Shown here: positions 17,221-25,316 of the stretch, in pieces
How positions within the stretch are numbered: position 1 is the stretch's first letter
Layout: each line of letters opens with the position of its first letter
Source of the DNA: Lachnospiraceae bacterium
GTDB taxonomy: Bacteria > Bacillota > Clostridia > Lachnospirales > Lachnospiraceae
Direction: 5' to 3'
DNA length: 64,000 nucleotides
Assembly (NCBI GenBank): GCA_017394885.1
Contig: JAFPWO010000010.1
Location: forward strand, 1 to 64,000
Made by a program: the position numbers and the translations under genes
Notes under the pieces: generated by a model
Seen by the model: only the letters and a program-made list of their open reading frames with translations
What the model was told of the DNA's origin: nothing
Database searches by the model: none

Positions 17221-18756
17221 ATGCTGAATTCCGATAAAAAACAAAAAGCGTTTCTGCCCCTGCTGATGGCGGCCTCTCTTTTTTGTGCGGCCGTCCTGCT
17301 TCTCATCGGCTCCAAAAGCTCCCCGCTTTATCCGCTCAACGACTGGGTCGACGTCAACTGCTTCATGACGATGGGCCGCGGGATCCTGGCCGGCAAGGTC
17401 CCCTACCGGGATCTGTACGAGCAGAAGGGCCCCGTCCTGTACTTTCTTTTTGCACTTTCCGCGCTTCCCGTCAAAACGGGGTACCTCGGCGTCTGGATCA
17501 CCGAGGTCATAAGCTTTGCCCTCTTTCTCTTCTACAGCGGGCGGATCGCCGCCCTGTATCTGAAGCACAGGGGCTTTGTCTGGCTGATCCTCCCCGTTCT
17601 CGGCTTTCTCGTCTGCCTCGCCCCGGCCTTCGATATGGGCGGCGGCGTGGAAGAGCTGCACCTTTGCTGCTTTGTGCTCAGCCTTTTCTATATTCTCCGC
17701 GCGCTGCAGGAAAAGCGGCTGATGAAAGCCTGGGAGAGCCTCCTGATCGGCGCCTGCACCGCCGCCGCCTTCTGGAGCAAGTATACGTTCTGCGGCTTTT
17801 ACGCGGGCCTTGTCGTCCTGGTCCTCATCTGGTATCTGAGCCGGAAAGAGCTGAAGCGCCTGGGGCTGACTGTGCTGCATTATCTGGGCGGCTTTGCCGC
17901 GGTCACGCTGCCGGTCCTTCTTTATTTCTGGATGAATCACGCGCTGGACGATCTGATCCAGGCTTATTTTATCAACAATATCACCCTCTATGCCCGGACC
18001 GAAAAGAGCGCCTTTGAATATGCCTATACCAGCCTGGGGCTGACCTTTAAACGGAACTTCCTCTACTCCGTGCTCTGGATCCCCGGCGGGCTTCTGGTCC
18101 TGATCGGCTTTATCCGCCACTGGAAAGAGTCGCTGGCCGTGCTGCTTTCTTTCGCGGGCCTTGTCCTTACCACCTATATGCGCAGTCCCGGCTATATTTA
18201 TTACGGTCTGGTCCTGGCGCCGTATGCCCTGGCCGGGATGATCATGATCCTCCTGATCCCGGACCGCCTGCTGGCCCGTTTTACCGGGAAAAAGGCTGCT
18301 TCCCGGGTCTGGGTCGGCTGGAAGGCAGGCTACGCCGCCCTCCTGATCCTGATGCTTACGGTTCTTTCTCTCCTTCTGGAACAGCATTCCTCCAACACCT
18401 ACGCCATGAGCGGACGCTACAGAGAGACGCCGCAGGCCAGATTTGCGGCTATCATCCGGGAAGTCCCGGACGCGGCCGTCTATAATTACCGTTTTCTGGA
18501 CGGGGGCTTTTACTATGCCGCCGGCGTCCTTCCGGTCAACCGCTTCTTCTGCCATTTCAACATCGATCTGGAGGAGCAGGATACCGAGGCCCGCTCGCTG
18601 GTGGAAAGCGGGCGCTTCGATTTCATCGTGACCCGCACCAATAAGCTGCCGTCCTCCCTGGTCGAAAAAGGCGGCTACGAACTGGTCTGCGAGGCCTCCC
18701 GGCCATACAGCAGCCCGGATAAAGACTATAATTATTATCTGTACCGCAGGAAATAA
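17221..18756 (+). CDS. Integral-membrane glycosyltransferase, GT39/ArnT-like
   Basis: This 511-residue protein has about ten to twelve hydrophobic segments and an early extracytoplasmic loop with acidic residues (DWVDVNCF, near residues 41-48), followed by GRGILAGKVPYRDLYEQKGP. This is the usual look of the GT-C transferases of the ArnT/PMT/GT39 group, which move a sugar from a polyprenyl-phosphate carrier to an acceptor on the outer face. The C-terminal 120 residues are a soluble domain. The acceptor is unknown. A family 2 glycosyltransferase resembling polyprenyl-phosphate sugar synthases lies 1 kb downstream and could supply the lipid-linked donor. Confidence 0.72.
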   Translation: MLNSDKKQKAFLPLLMAASLFCAAVLLLIGSKSSPLYPLNDWVDVNCFMTMGRGILAGKVPYRDLYEQKGPVLYFLFALSALPVKTGYLGVWITEVISFALFLFYSGRIAALYLKHRGFVWLILPVLGFLVCLAPAFDMGGGVEELHLCCFVLSLFYILRALQEKRLMKAWESLLIGACTAAAFWSKYTFCGFYAGLVVLVLIWYLSRKELKRLGLTVLHYLGGFAAVTLPVLLYFWMNHALDDLIQAYFINNITLYARTEKSAFEYAYTSLGLTFKRNFLYSVLWIPGGLLVLIGFIRHWKESLAVLLSFAGLVLTTYMRSPGYIYYGLVLAPYALAGMIMILLIPDRLLARFTGKKAASRVWVGWKAGYAALLILMLTVLSLLLEQHSSNTYAMSGRYRETPQARFAAIIREVPDAAVYNYRFLDGGFYYAAGVLPVNRFFCHFNIDLEEQDTEARSLVESGRFDFIVTRTNKLPSSLVEKGGYELVCEASRPYSSPDKDYNYYLYRRK

Positions 18757-18788
18757 AAACACGGGGCCGGCAGCCGGGATTTCGCCTC

Positions 18789-18817
18789 TTTCCCGGAAGC
18801 AGCTTCTGTGTTATAAT
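18789..18817 (+). promoter_or_regulatory. Probable extended -10 promoter of degV
   Basis: TATAAT at 18812-18817 is preceded by TGT, making an extended -10 element. The -35 (TTTCCC at 18789) is weak. It lies 48 bases before the degV ATG. Confidence 0.6.
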
Positions 18818-18864
18818 AAAAAACTGAGTATTCTCAAAAACCTGAGAGAAAGAGAGCCCCCAGT

Positions 18865-19722
18865 ATGAGAGACTATGTCATCATGAATGACGTCAACGCC
18901 GATACCGATCCGGAGCTGATCAAAAAGGAAAACATCAGCATTATGCCGCAGTACTATCACTTCAACGACGGCGTGATCTACGGCGACGGGCATGTCATGG
19001 ATATCAACGATTTCTTTGCCCGCCTGAAGACCGAGCGGGCCTATTCCATGGGCTGCAATCCGGACCGCGTACACGGCATTATGGAGCAGGCAGTGCTGGA
19101 CGGCCACGATATTATCGTTTTTATGGCTTCCTCCGACTGCAGCGGCAGTTATAATACCGTGCGCGTCGAGGCGGAAGAGCTGATGAAGGAATATAAAGAC
19201 GCCCGCATCCATGTGGTGGATTCCCGGCTGGAATGTGCGCCGATCGCGCTGATCTCCCACGTCGCCTGCGAAATGCGCCGCAAAGGCAAAAGCTTCGATG
19301 AAGTGGTGGAGACCGTCGAACGGATCAAGGCCGACGCGAACGTCTTCTTTCTGGTCGATCACCTCGATTATCTGGTCCGCGGCGGGCGCTTAAACCCCAT
19401 CAGCGGCGCGATCGGCACCATGCTCAACATCAAGCCGATCCTGCACTTTGAGGAAGGCAAGATCGTTGCCTTCACCAAAGTCCGGGGCCGCAACGCCGGG
19501 AAAAAGGCCATCATCGACAATCTGCGCAAGCTGGACCCGGACAAATATCTGTTTTCCGTCGGGCATACCATTGCCGAGGAAGAAGCCCGGGAGTTTGCCG
19601 GCCAGCTTGAAAAAGAACTGGGTGTTCATGTCCTCTATGTCGACGAAGTCAATCCGACGATCGGCGCACATACCGGTGACAACGCCATCGGCGTCGCCTG
19701 GTGTCCGATGCCCGAAATCTGA
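18865..19722 (+). CDS. DegV family fatty-acid-binding protein
   Basis: The protein is 285 residues. DegV proteins bind a fatty acid between two domains and, as FakB, present it to the kinase FakA for phosphorylation. Family features visible are SSDCSGSYNT (about residues 92-101), VDSRLECAP, and the C-terminal region VFFLVDHLDYLVRGGRLNPI with the GGRL motif that lines the lipid pocket. The first strand reads NDVNADTDPELI, a variant of the usual D-S-x-x-D beginning. No fakA is in the window, and DegV proteins are normally encoded away from it. The gene follows an extended -10 promoter of its own. Confidence 0.9.
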   Translation: MRDYVIMNDVNADTDPELIKKENISIMPQYYHFNDGVIYGDGHVMDINDFFARLKTERAYSMGCNPDRVHGIMEQAVLDGHDIIVFMASSDCSGSYNTVRVEAEELMKEYKDARIHVVDSRLECAPIALISHVACEMRRKGKSFDEVVETVERIKADANVFFLVDHLDYLVRGGRLNPISGAIGTMLNIKPILHFEEGKIVAFTKVRGRNAGKKAIIDNLRKLDPDKYLFSVGHTIAEEEAREFAGQLEKELGVHVLYVDEVNPTIGAHTGDNAIGVAWCPMPEI

Positions 19723-19746
19723 CAGCCGGCGGATAAAGGAGGTTCC

Positions 19747-20508
19747 GTGGAAAACGCAAAGACCTTATATATCATCGTTCCCTGCTATAACGAAGAGGAG
19801 TGCCTGCCCGAGACCGCACCCGTCTTCGTCCGTAAGTTAAAGGAGCTTGAGGAAGCCGGGCTGGCCGGTCCCGGCAGCCGCGTCCTTTTCGTGGACGACG
19901 GCTCCAAAGACGCGACCTGGACGCTGATCCGGCAGTATCATGAAGAATTTGCGCCGTACTGCGCGGGCCTTCGGCTGATCCCCAACGGCGGCCATCAGAA
20001 GGCGGTCATGGCCGGGATCCAGGAAGCCCTGGAAAAGGCCGACGTCAGCATTTCCATCGACGTGGACCTGCAGGACGACATCGGCGCCATGAATGAGATG
20101 ATGACAAAATATCTGGCCGGCGCGGAGCTGGTCTGCGGCGTTAGGGCGGCCCGGGCGACGGATACCTTCCTGAAGCGCTTTACCGCGGAAGCGTACTATA
20201 AGCTCATGAACCTCTTCGGCGCCAGACTGATCTACAATCACGCCGACTACCGCCTGATGAGCCGGGAAGCGATGCGGCGGCTTTGCCTCTATCACGACGA
20301 AAACCTCTTCCTGCGCGGGATGATCACCCGGCTGGGGCTGCCCGCGGAGACCGTCAGCTACGACCGTACGGAGCGTGTGGCCGGCGAAAGCAAGTATACG
20401 CTCAAAAAGATGCTGAAGCTGGCGAAGGACGGTTTCACCTGCGGGAAGATGAAGCCGAAAGCCGAGCCCCGGCCGTTGGATAAGCGGATCGCGGAAATAC
20501 TGGAATAA
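19747..20508 (+). CDS. Family 2 glycosyltransferase (polyprenyl-phosphate sugar synthase-like)
   Basis: The 253-residue protein carries a GT-A fold: IIVPCYNEEECLPETAP at the start, VDDGSKDATW, and the DxD-type metal site SIDVDLQD (about residues 100-107). It resembles DPM1/GtrB enzymes that charge undecaprenyl phosphate with a sugar, but it ends at about 250 residues and has no C-terminal membrane helices, unlike GtrB. The GTG start at 19747 has AAAGGAGG upstream. It probably works with the membrane glycosyltransferase at 17.2 kb, an inference from position. The stop codon lies inside the terminator stem. Confidence 0.85.
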   Translation: MENAKTLYIIVPCYNEEECLPETAPVFVRKLKELEEAGLAGPGSRVLFVDDGSKDATWTLIRQYHEEFAPYCAGLRLIPNGGHQKAVMAGIQEALEKADVSISIDVDLQDDIGAMNEMMTKYLAGAELVCGVRAARATDTFLKRFTAEAYYKLMNLFGARLIYNHADYRLMSREAMRRLCLYHDENLFLRGMITRLGLPAETVSYDRTERVAGESKYTLKKMLKLAKDGFTCGKMKPKAEPRPLDKRIAEILE

Positions 20509-20533
20509 AAAAGAGGCCTGAGGCCTCTTTTTT
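20507..20533. terminator. Bidirectional intrinsic terminator
   Basis: A 12-base-pair stem with A6 and T6 ends and a 3-base TGA loop lies exactly between two convergent genes and overlaps both stop codons. It would end the glycosyltransferase transcript on + and the FGGY kinase transcript on -. Confidence 0.9.
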
Positions 20534-22019
20534 ATTCCTTCGCCCATCCCCGGCTGCGCTCGACCGCCGCCAGCCAGCGCGCAAGCCGCTCTTCTCTTTC
20601 CGCTTCCGGAATCATCGGCTCGTAGACCCGGGCCACCCGGACGAGATTTCGCACTTCTTCCGGACCGGAAAGGATGCCGCAGCTGATGCCGGCCAGGCAG
20701 GCGCTGCCGAAGGCCGCCGTTTCCTTTTCCGCGGGGACCTCCACCGGCACGCCCAGCATATCCGCCTGCTGCTGCATAATAAAGCTGTTTTCCGACATGC
20801 CGCCGTCCGCCCGCATCACGCGGCAGGCGACGCCGCTGTCCCTCACCATTGTTCGGTAACATTCCGCGACCTGATAGGTCAGCGCATCCACGACGGCCCG
20901 CACGATATGTTCCCGGGTGGTGCCGCCGGTGATCCCGATAAAGAGCCCCCGGGCGTACTGGTCCCAGAAAGGCGCCGCCAGGCCCACGAAGGCCGGCACG
21001 AAGAACACGTCCCCGCTGTCCTTCACCAGACGGCAGAGAGCTTCCGTATCCTGCGGCTTTTCGATCAGCCCGACGCCCCGCCGCAGCCACTCGATCGCCG
21101 CGCCGGCCGTATAGCAGGCCCCGCGCAGCGCATACCAGGGCTTTCCGCCAAGGCGCCACATGCAGTCCCCGGTCAGCGTATCGCTGAAGGCAGCCTCCTC
21201 CCCGGTCTGGAAAAGCATGAAGCTTCCGGTCCCGTACGAGGTTTTCAGCACGCCTTTCCCCGCGCAGCCGCCGCCCAGAAGGGAAGCCGGATTATCCGTC
21301 AGAAAGCCGGCCAGCTTCACGCGGGCGCCGAAAAAGCAGTCCGGATCGGTCTCTCCCATGATCTCCCCGGAATCCGCGATCCGCGGCATGTTTTTGATCT
21401 CAACACCGATCAGAGAAATCAGCGCCGGGTCCCATTCCGTTTTTTTAAGGTCCATCAGCATCATGCAGCATGCACTGCTGGGCTCCGTCAGATAGCAGGT
21501 CCCGCCGCTCAGCCGCTCATAAAACCAGGTATTGAAGGTCCCCAGCTCCAGTTCGCCCTTCGCCATCCGCTCGCGGGCCCCGTCCACATGGTCCAGGATC
21601 CACTTCAGCTTGGTCGCGCTGTAATAGGCGTCCGGACGCATGCCGCTGACGCGCAGGATCTCATCGCCCCGCTCTTCGTTCAGGCGGTCCGCATCCCGGG
21701 CCGTGCGCCGGTCCTGCCAGATGATCATGGGATAGATCGGCCGGCCGCTTTCCTTTTCCCAGACCAGGCAGCTTTCTCCCTGATGATCCAGGCCCATGGC
21801 TTCAAGGTCGGACGGTCTGATCCCGGCTTTCTCGCAGACTTCCTGCACCGCCGCCAGGCAGTTCGCGTACAGTTCCTCCGGGTCCTGCTCGACCCAGCCC
21901 GGCTTCGGATAAAAAGTCGCATGCGGCCGGGACGCCTTGGCCAGGATGCGAAATTCTCCGTCTGTTACGACGGCTGTCGTTAAGGTCGTCCCCTGATCGA
22001 TTCCCAGAAAATAACTCAT
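20532..22019 (-). CDS. FGGY-family carbohydrate kinase (glycerol kinase-like)
   Basis: This 495-residue sugar or polyol kinase has an actin-like ATPase fold. Diagnostic parts are the first phosphate loop GIDQGTT (about residues 5-11), MGLDHQGESCLVW, IIWQDRRT, the signature RGLFIGITGGTTREHI and the C-terminal ADGGMSENSFIMQQQADML. The sequence is closest in style to glycerol kinases, but the classical GlpK motif around the glycerol site (usually NQRET) reads DHQGES here, so the substrate may be another polyol. The ATG at 22019 was chosen over the one at 22028 because AGAGG is nine bases from the former and touches the latter. No glpF or glpD is adjacent. Confidence 0.85.
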   Translation of the reverse strand: MSYFLGIDQGTTLTTAVVTDGEFRILAKASRPHATFYPKPGWVEQDPEELYANCLAAVQEVCEKAGIRPSDLEAMGLDHQGESCLVWEKESGRPIYPMIIWQDRRTARDADRLNEERGDEILRVSGMRPDAYYSATKLKWILDHVDGARERMAKGELELGTFNTWFYERLSGGTCYLTEPSSACCMMLMDLKKTEWDPALISLIGVEIKNMPRIADSGEIMGETDPDCFFGARVKLAGFLTDNPASLLGGGCAGKGVLKTSYGTGSFMLFQTGEEAAFSDTLTGDCMWRLGGKPWYALRGACYTAGAAIEWLRRGVGLIEKPQDTEALCRLVKDSGDVFFVPAFVGLAAPFWDQYARGLFIGITGGTTREHIVRAVVDALTYQVAECYRTMVRDSGVACRVMRADGGMSENSFIMQQQADMLGVPVEVPAEKETAAFGSACLAGISCGILSGPEEVRNLVRVARVYEPMIPEAEREERLARWLAAVERSRGWAKE

Positions 22020-22041
22020 ATTTTTCATCCTCTGACTGCAG

Positions 22042-22073
22042 AAAAGCAGCTGCGATGCTCTGCTTCGCAGCTG
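22042..22073 (-). terminator. Intrinsic terminator of gap
   Basis: A 9-base-pair stem (22047-22055 with 22065-22073, 9-base loop) is followed on the minus strand by a short CTTTTC tail. It lies 50 bases downstream of the gap stop. Confidence 0.6.
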
Positions 22074-22125
22074 TTTTTCCGGTGATGCGGCGCAGCGCCG
22101 CGGCTCGGGCAGCCGTAATGACGGC

Positions 22126-23151
22126 TTACCCTTCGTTATCTACCTTGTACATATGCGTGACCAGGTCGATCAGCTTGTTCGTGTAGCCCCACTCATTGTC
22201 ATACCAGGCGATCAGCTTGACGAAGGATTCGTTCAGCATGACGCCGGCGGTCTCATCAAAGATGCAGGTCTCGCTGAAGCCGGTCAGGTCCGTGGAAACG
22301 ATCTGGTCGCGGGTGCAGATGATGATGCCGCGCATATCGCCGCGGGCGGCTTCGCGCATGGCCCGGCAGATGTCCTCATAGGTGGCCGGACGCTTGAGCT
22401 GCACCGTCAGGTCGACCACGGATACGTCGTTGGTCGGTACGCGGAAGCTCATACCGGTCAGTTTCCCCTTTAATTCGGGAAGCACTTCGCCGACGGCCTT
22501 GGCGGCACCGGTCGAAGAAGGAATGATATTGCCCAGCACGCTCCGGCCGGTTCGCCAGTCGCGGCCCGCACGGGAGTCGACTGCCTTCTGCTTGGCCGTG
22601 GCCGCGTGGATCGTGGACATCAGGCCCTGCTCGATCCCGAAGTTGTCGTTGATGACTTTCGTCATCGGCGCCAGGCAGTTGGTCGTACAGGAAGCGTTGG
22701 ACACTACCATCATATCCGGGGTGTAGGTCTGGTGATTGACGCCCATGACGAAGGTCGGCGTCGTGTGATCCTTGGCCGGCGCGGAAAGCGCGACCTTCTT
22801 GGCGCCGTTCTGCATATGGGCCATGGCCGCTTCCGTGGTGTTGAACGCGCCGGTCGTTTCCAGAATATACTCCGCCCCGCAGGCGTCCCAGCGGATCTTG
22901 GACGGGTCGCTTTCGCTGAAGACACGGATCTTTCTGCCGTTGAGGATCAGGTGCTGGTCATCTCGATCGATCCCGCCCCGGAAGGTATGGAAGATCGTGT
23001 CGTATCTGGCCTGATATACCATGTAGTCCAGATCCGCATTCCGCAGATTGATCCCGCAGATCTCATAATTGTCACAACCTCTCTCTTCCAGGACACGCAG
23101 TGCCACACGGCCGATTCGGCCGAACCCGTTGATACCGATTTTAATTGCCAT
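22126..23151 (-). CDS. gap: Type I glyceraldehyde-3-phosphate dehydrogenase
   Basis: The 341-residue enzyme oxidises glyceraldehyde 3-phosphate to 1,3-bisphosphoglycerate. It has NGFGRIGR at 8-15, the catalytic Cys155 in SNASCTTNCLAP, the partner His182 and the C-terminal WYDNEWGYT. The usual Asp that follows the second beta strand and holds the NAD adenosine ribose (in a IND context) is replaced: the stretch reads INLRN with Leu36. The same position is changed in the NADP-using GapB of Bacillus subtilis, so NADP use is possible. A terminator lies downstream, and the rubrerythrin terminator lies just upstream of its leader. No other glycolytic gene is adjacent. Confidence 0.95.
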   Translation of the reverse strand: MAIKIGINGFGRIGRVALRVLEERGCDNYEICGINLRNADLDYMVYQARYDTIFHTFRGGIDRDDQHLILNGRKIRVFSESDPSKIRWDACGAEYILETTGAFNTTEAAMAHMQNGAKKVALSAPAKDHTTPTFVMGVNHQTYTPDMMVVSNASCTTNCLAPMTKVINDNFGIEQGLMSTIHAATAKQKAVDSRAGRDWRTGRSVLGNIIPSSTGAAKAVGEVLPELKGKLTGMSFRVPTNDVSVVDLTVQLKRPATYEDICRAMREAARGDMRGIIICTRDQIVSTDLTGFSETCIFDETAGVMLNESFVKLIAWYDNEWGYTNKLIDLVTHMYKVDNEG

Positions 23152-23210
23152 TCTTCTATCAGCCTCCTGATTTTATTTGACAGCGACAGCTTTCCGAACG
23201 TTTTGCTTAC

Positions 23211-23241
23211 AAAAAGATCCGTCGGGCCAGCCCGCCGGATC
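23211..23241 (-). terminator. Intrinsic terminator of the rubrerythrin gene
   Basis: GATCCG and CGGATC plus an inner CGGG/CCCG stem (23216-23241, one mismatch, 4-base loop) are followed on the minus strand by TTTTT at 23215-23211. It starts nine bases after the stop codon. Confidence 0.85.
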
Positions 23242-23249
23242 GTAAAGCC

Positions 23250-23789
23250 TCAGTAATTTTCTTCCCGCAGCTCAAAGTAAGCCTGCGGATGCTGGCAGAC
23301 CGGACAGATCTCCGGCGCCTTGGTCCCCACGACGATATGGCCGCAGTTGCGGCACTCCCAGACCTTGACCTCGCTCTTTTCAAAGACCGCCTGCGTTTCC
23401 ACATTCTTCAGCAGCTGGCGGTAGCGCTCCTCATGCGCTTTTTCGATGGCCGCCACGCCGCGGAAGCGCTCGGCCAGTTCCGAAAAGCCTTCCTCTTCCG
23501 CCGTTTTGGCGAAACCTTCATACATATCGGTCCATTCGTAATTTTCCCCTTCGGCGGCAGCGGCCAGATTCTCCGCGGTCGAACCGATGCCCTCCAGTTC
23601 CTTGAACCAGAGCTTCGCATGTTCTTTCTCATTATCCGCCGTCTTCAGGAAAAGCGCAGCGATCTGCTCATAGCCTTCTTTTTTCGCTTTGGACGCAAAA
23701 TAGGTGTACTTGTTGCGCGCCTGGGATTCTCCGGCAAACGCGGCCTGCAGGTTCTTTTCGGTCTGCGTTCCCGCATATTTGTTGCTCAT
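23250..23789 (-). CDS. rbr: Rubrerythrin
   Basis: Rubrerythrin is an NAD(P)H-linked peroxidase that protects anaerobes. The 179-residue protein has an N-terminal four-helix diiron domain with the ExxR and ExxH ligand pattern (GESQARNKY near 20, ADNEKEHAK near 51-59, [11 protein letters not shown] near 113-123) and a C-terminal rubredoxin-like domain with CRNC at 146-149 and CPVC at 162-165. Length and domain order are standard. A good AAAGGAGGCGG ribosome site precedes the ATG. A PerR-like sequence lies 135 bases upstream, so peroxide regulation is possible but unproven. Confidence 0.96.
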   Translation of the reverse strand: MSNKYAGTQTEKNLQAAFAGESQARNKYTYFASKAKKEGYEQIAALFLKTADNEKEHAKLWFKELEGIGSTAENLAAAAEGENYEWTDMYEGFAKTAEEEGFSELAERFRGVAAIEKAHEERYRQLLKNVETQAVFEKSEVKVWECRNCGHIVVGTKAPEICPVCQHPQAYFELREENY

Positions 23790-23923
23790 AAACCGTCCGC
23801 CTCCTTTATTTTCTTAAGCGTTTTGAGTACAATACGGAATTATCATGTTTATCATAGCATATTCATTTTCGGAAGTACAGAAGCCGGCGGCGAAACGGCT
23901 TATATTTTATAGCAAAGAGGTCA

Positions 23924-23938
23924 TTATAATAATTAATA
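23924..23938. promoter_or_regulatory. PerR-box-like inverted repeat
   Basis: TTATAATAATTAATA matches the PerR consensus TTATAATNATTATAA at 12 of 14 defined positions. It lies in the divergent gap between rubrerythrin and tadA, next to an AT-rich stretch (23901-23911) that could hold the rubrerythrin promoter. No perR gene is in the window. Confidence 0.35.
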
Positions 23939-23948
23939 AGACACGTGC

Positions 23949-23977
23949 TTGACAAAACCTTTGTCCGTGAAGATAAT
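23949..23977 (+). promoter_or_regulatory. Promoter of tadA
   Basis: TTGACA at 23949 is a perfect -35 and GATAAT at 23972 follows after 17 bases. Transcription would begin near 23984, only about 15 bases before the ATG at 23999, which rules out any start further upstream in the same frame. Confidence 0.8.
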
Positions 23978-23998
23978 CGAGGGCAGGGAGAACATGCC

Positions 23999-24493
23999 AT
24001 GACCACAGATGAACGATTCATGAAGAAGGCGCTCCATCAGGCCCGCCGGGCCGCCGCCATCGGGGAGATCCCGATCGGCTGCGTGATCGTCCATGAGGGG
24101 AAGATCATTGCCCGGGGCTTTAACGAGCGCAGAAGGAAGCACTCCACGCTGGCCCACGCCGAGATCACGGCCATCGACAGGGCCAGCCGGAAGCTGGGCG
24201 ACTGGCGGCTCGAGGGCTGCACGATGTATGTGACGCTGGAGCCCTGCCAGATGTGTTCCGGCGCGCTGGTCCAGTCGCGGATCGACCGGGTCGTCATCGG
24301 CACCATGAACCCGAAGGCCGGCTGCGCGGGTTCTATCATGAACCTGCTCCGGGTCCCGCAGTTCAATCATCAGGTCGAGATCACCGCAGGCGTTCTGCAG
24401 CAGGAATGTTCCGAACTTCTCTCCTCCTTTTTCACGGATCTGCGCCAGCGGCTGCGGGAAGAAAAAGAAGCCCGCTCGGAGGAAGATTTTTAA
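23999..24493 (+). CDS. tadA: tRNA-specific adenosine deaminase
   Basis: TadA converts A34 to inosine in the anticodon of tRNA-Arg(ACG). The 164-residue protein has the cytidine-deaminase zinc motifs HAE (53-55) and PCQMC (82-86). GCVIVHEGKIIARGFNERR is the usual N-terminal substrate-loop context. The frame is open 18 codons further upstream, but those codons contain the promoter, and GGGAG lies eight bases before the chosen ATG. A tRNA gene follows 48 bases later with its own promoter. Confidence 0.93.
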   Translation: MTTDERFMKKALHQARRAAAIGEIPIGCVIVHEGKIIARGFNERRRKHSTLAHAEITAIDRASRKLGDWRLEGCTMYVTLEPCQMCSGALVQSRIDRVVIGTMNPKAGCAGSIMNLLRVPQFNHQVEITAGVLQQECSELLSSFFTDLRQRLREEKEARSEEDF

Positions 24494-24501
24494 AAAAAGG
24501 C

Positions 24502-24529
24502 TTGCTTTTTCTGTCAGGTATGATACAAT
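24502..24529 (+). promoter_or_regulatory. Promoter of the tRNA-Ala gene
   Basis: TTGCTT at 24502 and TACAAT at 24524 are 16 bases apart, with TGA just before the -10. The tRNA begins 12 bases after the -10. Confidence 0.75.
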
Positions 24530-24541
24530 AAGCGTTGCTTT

Positions 24542-24614
24542 GGGGCATTGGCGCAGCTGGGAGCGCGCCACACTGGCAGTGTGGAGGTCAGGGGTTCGAA
24601 TCCCCTATGCTCCA
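24542..24614 (+). tRNA. tRNA-Ala (GGC)
   Basis: A full cloverleaf is visible. The acceptor stem GGGGCAT pairs with ATGCTCC (one G-T). The D arm lies in GCGCAGCTGGGAGCGC, the anticodon stem CCACA/TGTGG carries the loop CTGGCAG (anticodon GGC, reading GCC/GCU Ala codons), and the T arm AGGGG/CCCCT encloses TTCGAAT. The discriminator base is A, and CCA is not encoded. A single isolated tRNA gene with its own promoter and terminator. Confidence 0.96.
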
Positions 24615-24627
24615 TTTTTCATTGCTT

Positions 24628-24666
24628 AAAACAAAACGGCGATGCAGCGCATCGCCGTTTTGTTTT
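24628..24666. terminator. Bidirectional intrinsic terminator after the tRNA
   Basis: A perfect 18-base-pair stem (24628-24645 with 24649-24666) with an AGC loop is bordered by A- and T-rich ends. It separates the tRNA on + from pgsA on -. Confidence 0.92.
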
Positions 24667-24678
24667 GATGACCGATCT

Positions 24679-25257
24679 TTATTTCTCCGGTTCCGCCGGT
24701 TCGTGCAGATGCGATAGGTTCTGCTTCGCGTACAGTGCGCAGGATAAAAGCTGCAGCCCCGCGCAGAGCAGGATCAGCGCCGTGGCCAGCTTGTCCGGGA
24801 TATCGACCCAGAGGATCAGGAGCCCGACCACGACATACATGACCACCGTCGTCACTTTCCCGTGCCAGCTGGAGCCGTAAACCCGACCGGTTCTTTTAAT
24901 GACCATCAGCCCGAGGATCCCGTCCGAGAACTCTTTGATCACCAGCGCCCCGAAAGCGACCCACATCACCGGGTATTTCACGATCAGGCAGATCAGGAGC
25001 GCGGCCGCGGTAAGCTTGTCCGCCACCGGATCCAGCATCTTGCCCAGGTCGCTGATCATATGGAAGCGCCGGGCTATCAATCCGTCAAAAAGATCAGTGA
25101 TCCCGGATACGATCAAAATGATCAGTGACCAGGTCATATCCTTCCGGAAGACATAACACCAAACAAAAACCGGTATCAAAAGCAGCCGGAAAAATGACAT
25201 GATATTCGGAATGGTAAAAATCTGATGCTGCGTATCCCGCGGTTCTTTCTGGTCCAT
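24679..25257 (-). CDS. pgsA: CDP-diacylglycerol-glycerol-3-phosphate 3-phosphatidyltransferase
   Basis: PgsA makes phosphatidylglycerol phosphate from CDP-diacylglycerol and glycerol 3-phosphate in the membrane. The 192-residue protein has several transmembrane segments and the exact CDP-alcohol phosphotransferase signature D-G-x2-A-R-x8-G-x3-D-x3-D at residues 58-80. The family includes cardiolipin and other head-group synthases, so the substrate call rests on general similarity. The ATG at 25257 has GGAGG six bases upstream. A strong promoter at 25277-25305 makes the longer open frame untranslatable from its far start. Confidence 0.85.
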   Translation of the reverse strand: MDQKEPRDTQHQIFTIPNIMSFFRLLLIPVFVWCYVFRKDMTWSLIILIVSGITDLFDGLIARRFHMISDLGKMLDPVADKLTAAALLICLIVKYPVMWVAFGALVIKEFSDGILGLMVIKRTGRVYGSSWHGKVTTVVMYVVVGLLILWVDIPDKLATALILLCAGLQLLSCALYAKQNLSHLHEPAEPEK

Positions 25258-25276
25258 AACAAGCCTCCAACCGAAT

Positions 25277-25305
25277 ATTATAACCGATCCGGCCAGATAA
25301 CGCAA
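25277..25305 (-). promoter_or_regulatory. Promoter of pgsA
   Basis: On the minus strand TTGCGT (25305-25300) and a perfect TATAAT (25282-25277) are 17 bases apart, about 20 bases before the pgsA start. Confidence 0.8.
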
Positions 25306-25316
25306 GTTTTCCTTGT

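Noticed and set aside
17034-17315. A 93-codon open frame on the minus strand across the uvrA promoter region
   Set aside because: It overlaps promoters on both strands and the start of the + strand glycosyltransferase, with no ribosome site.
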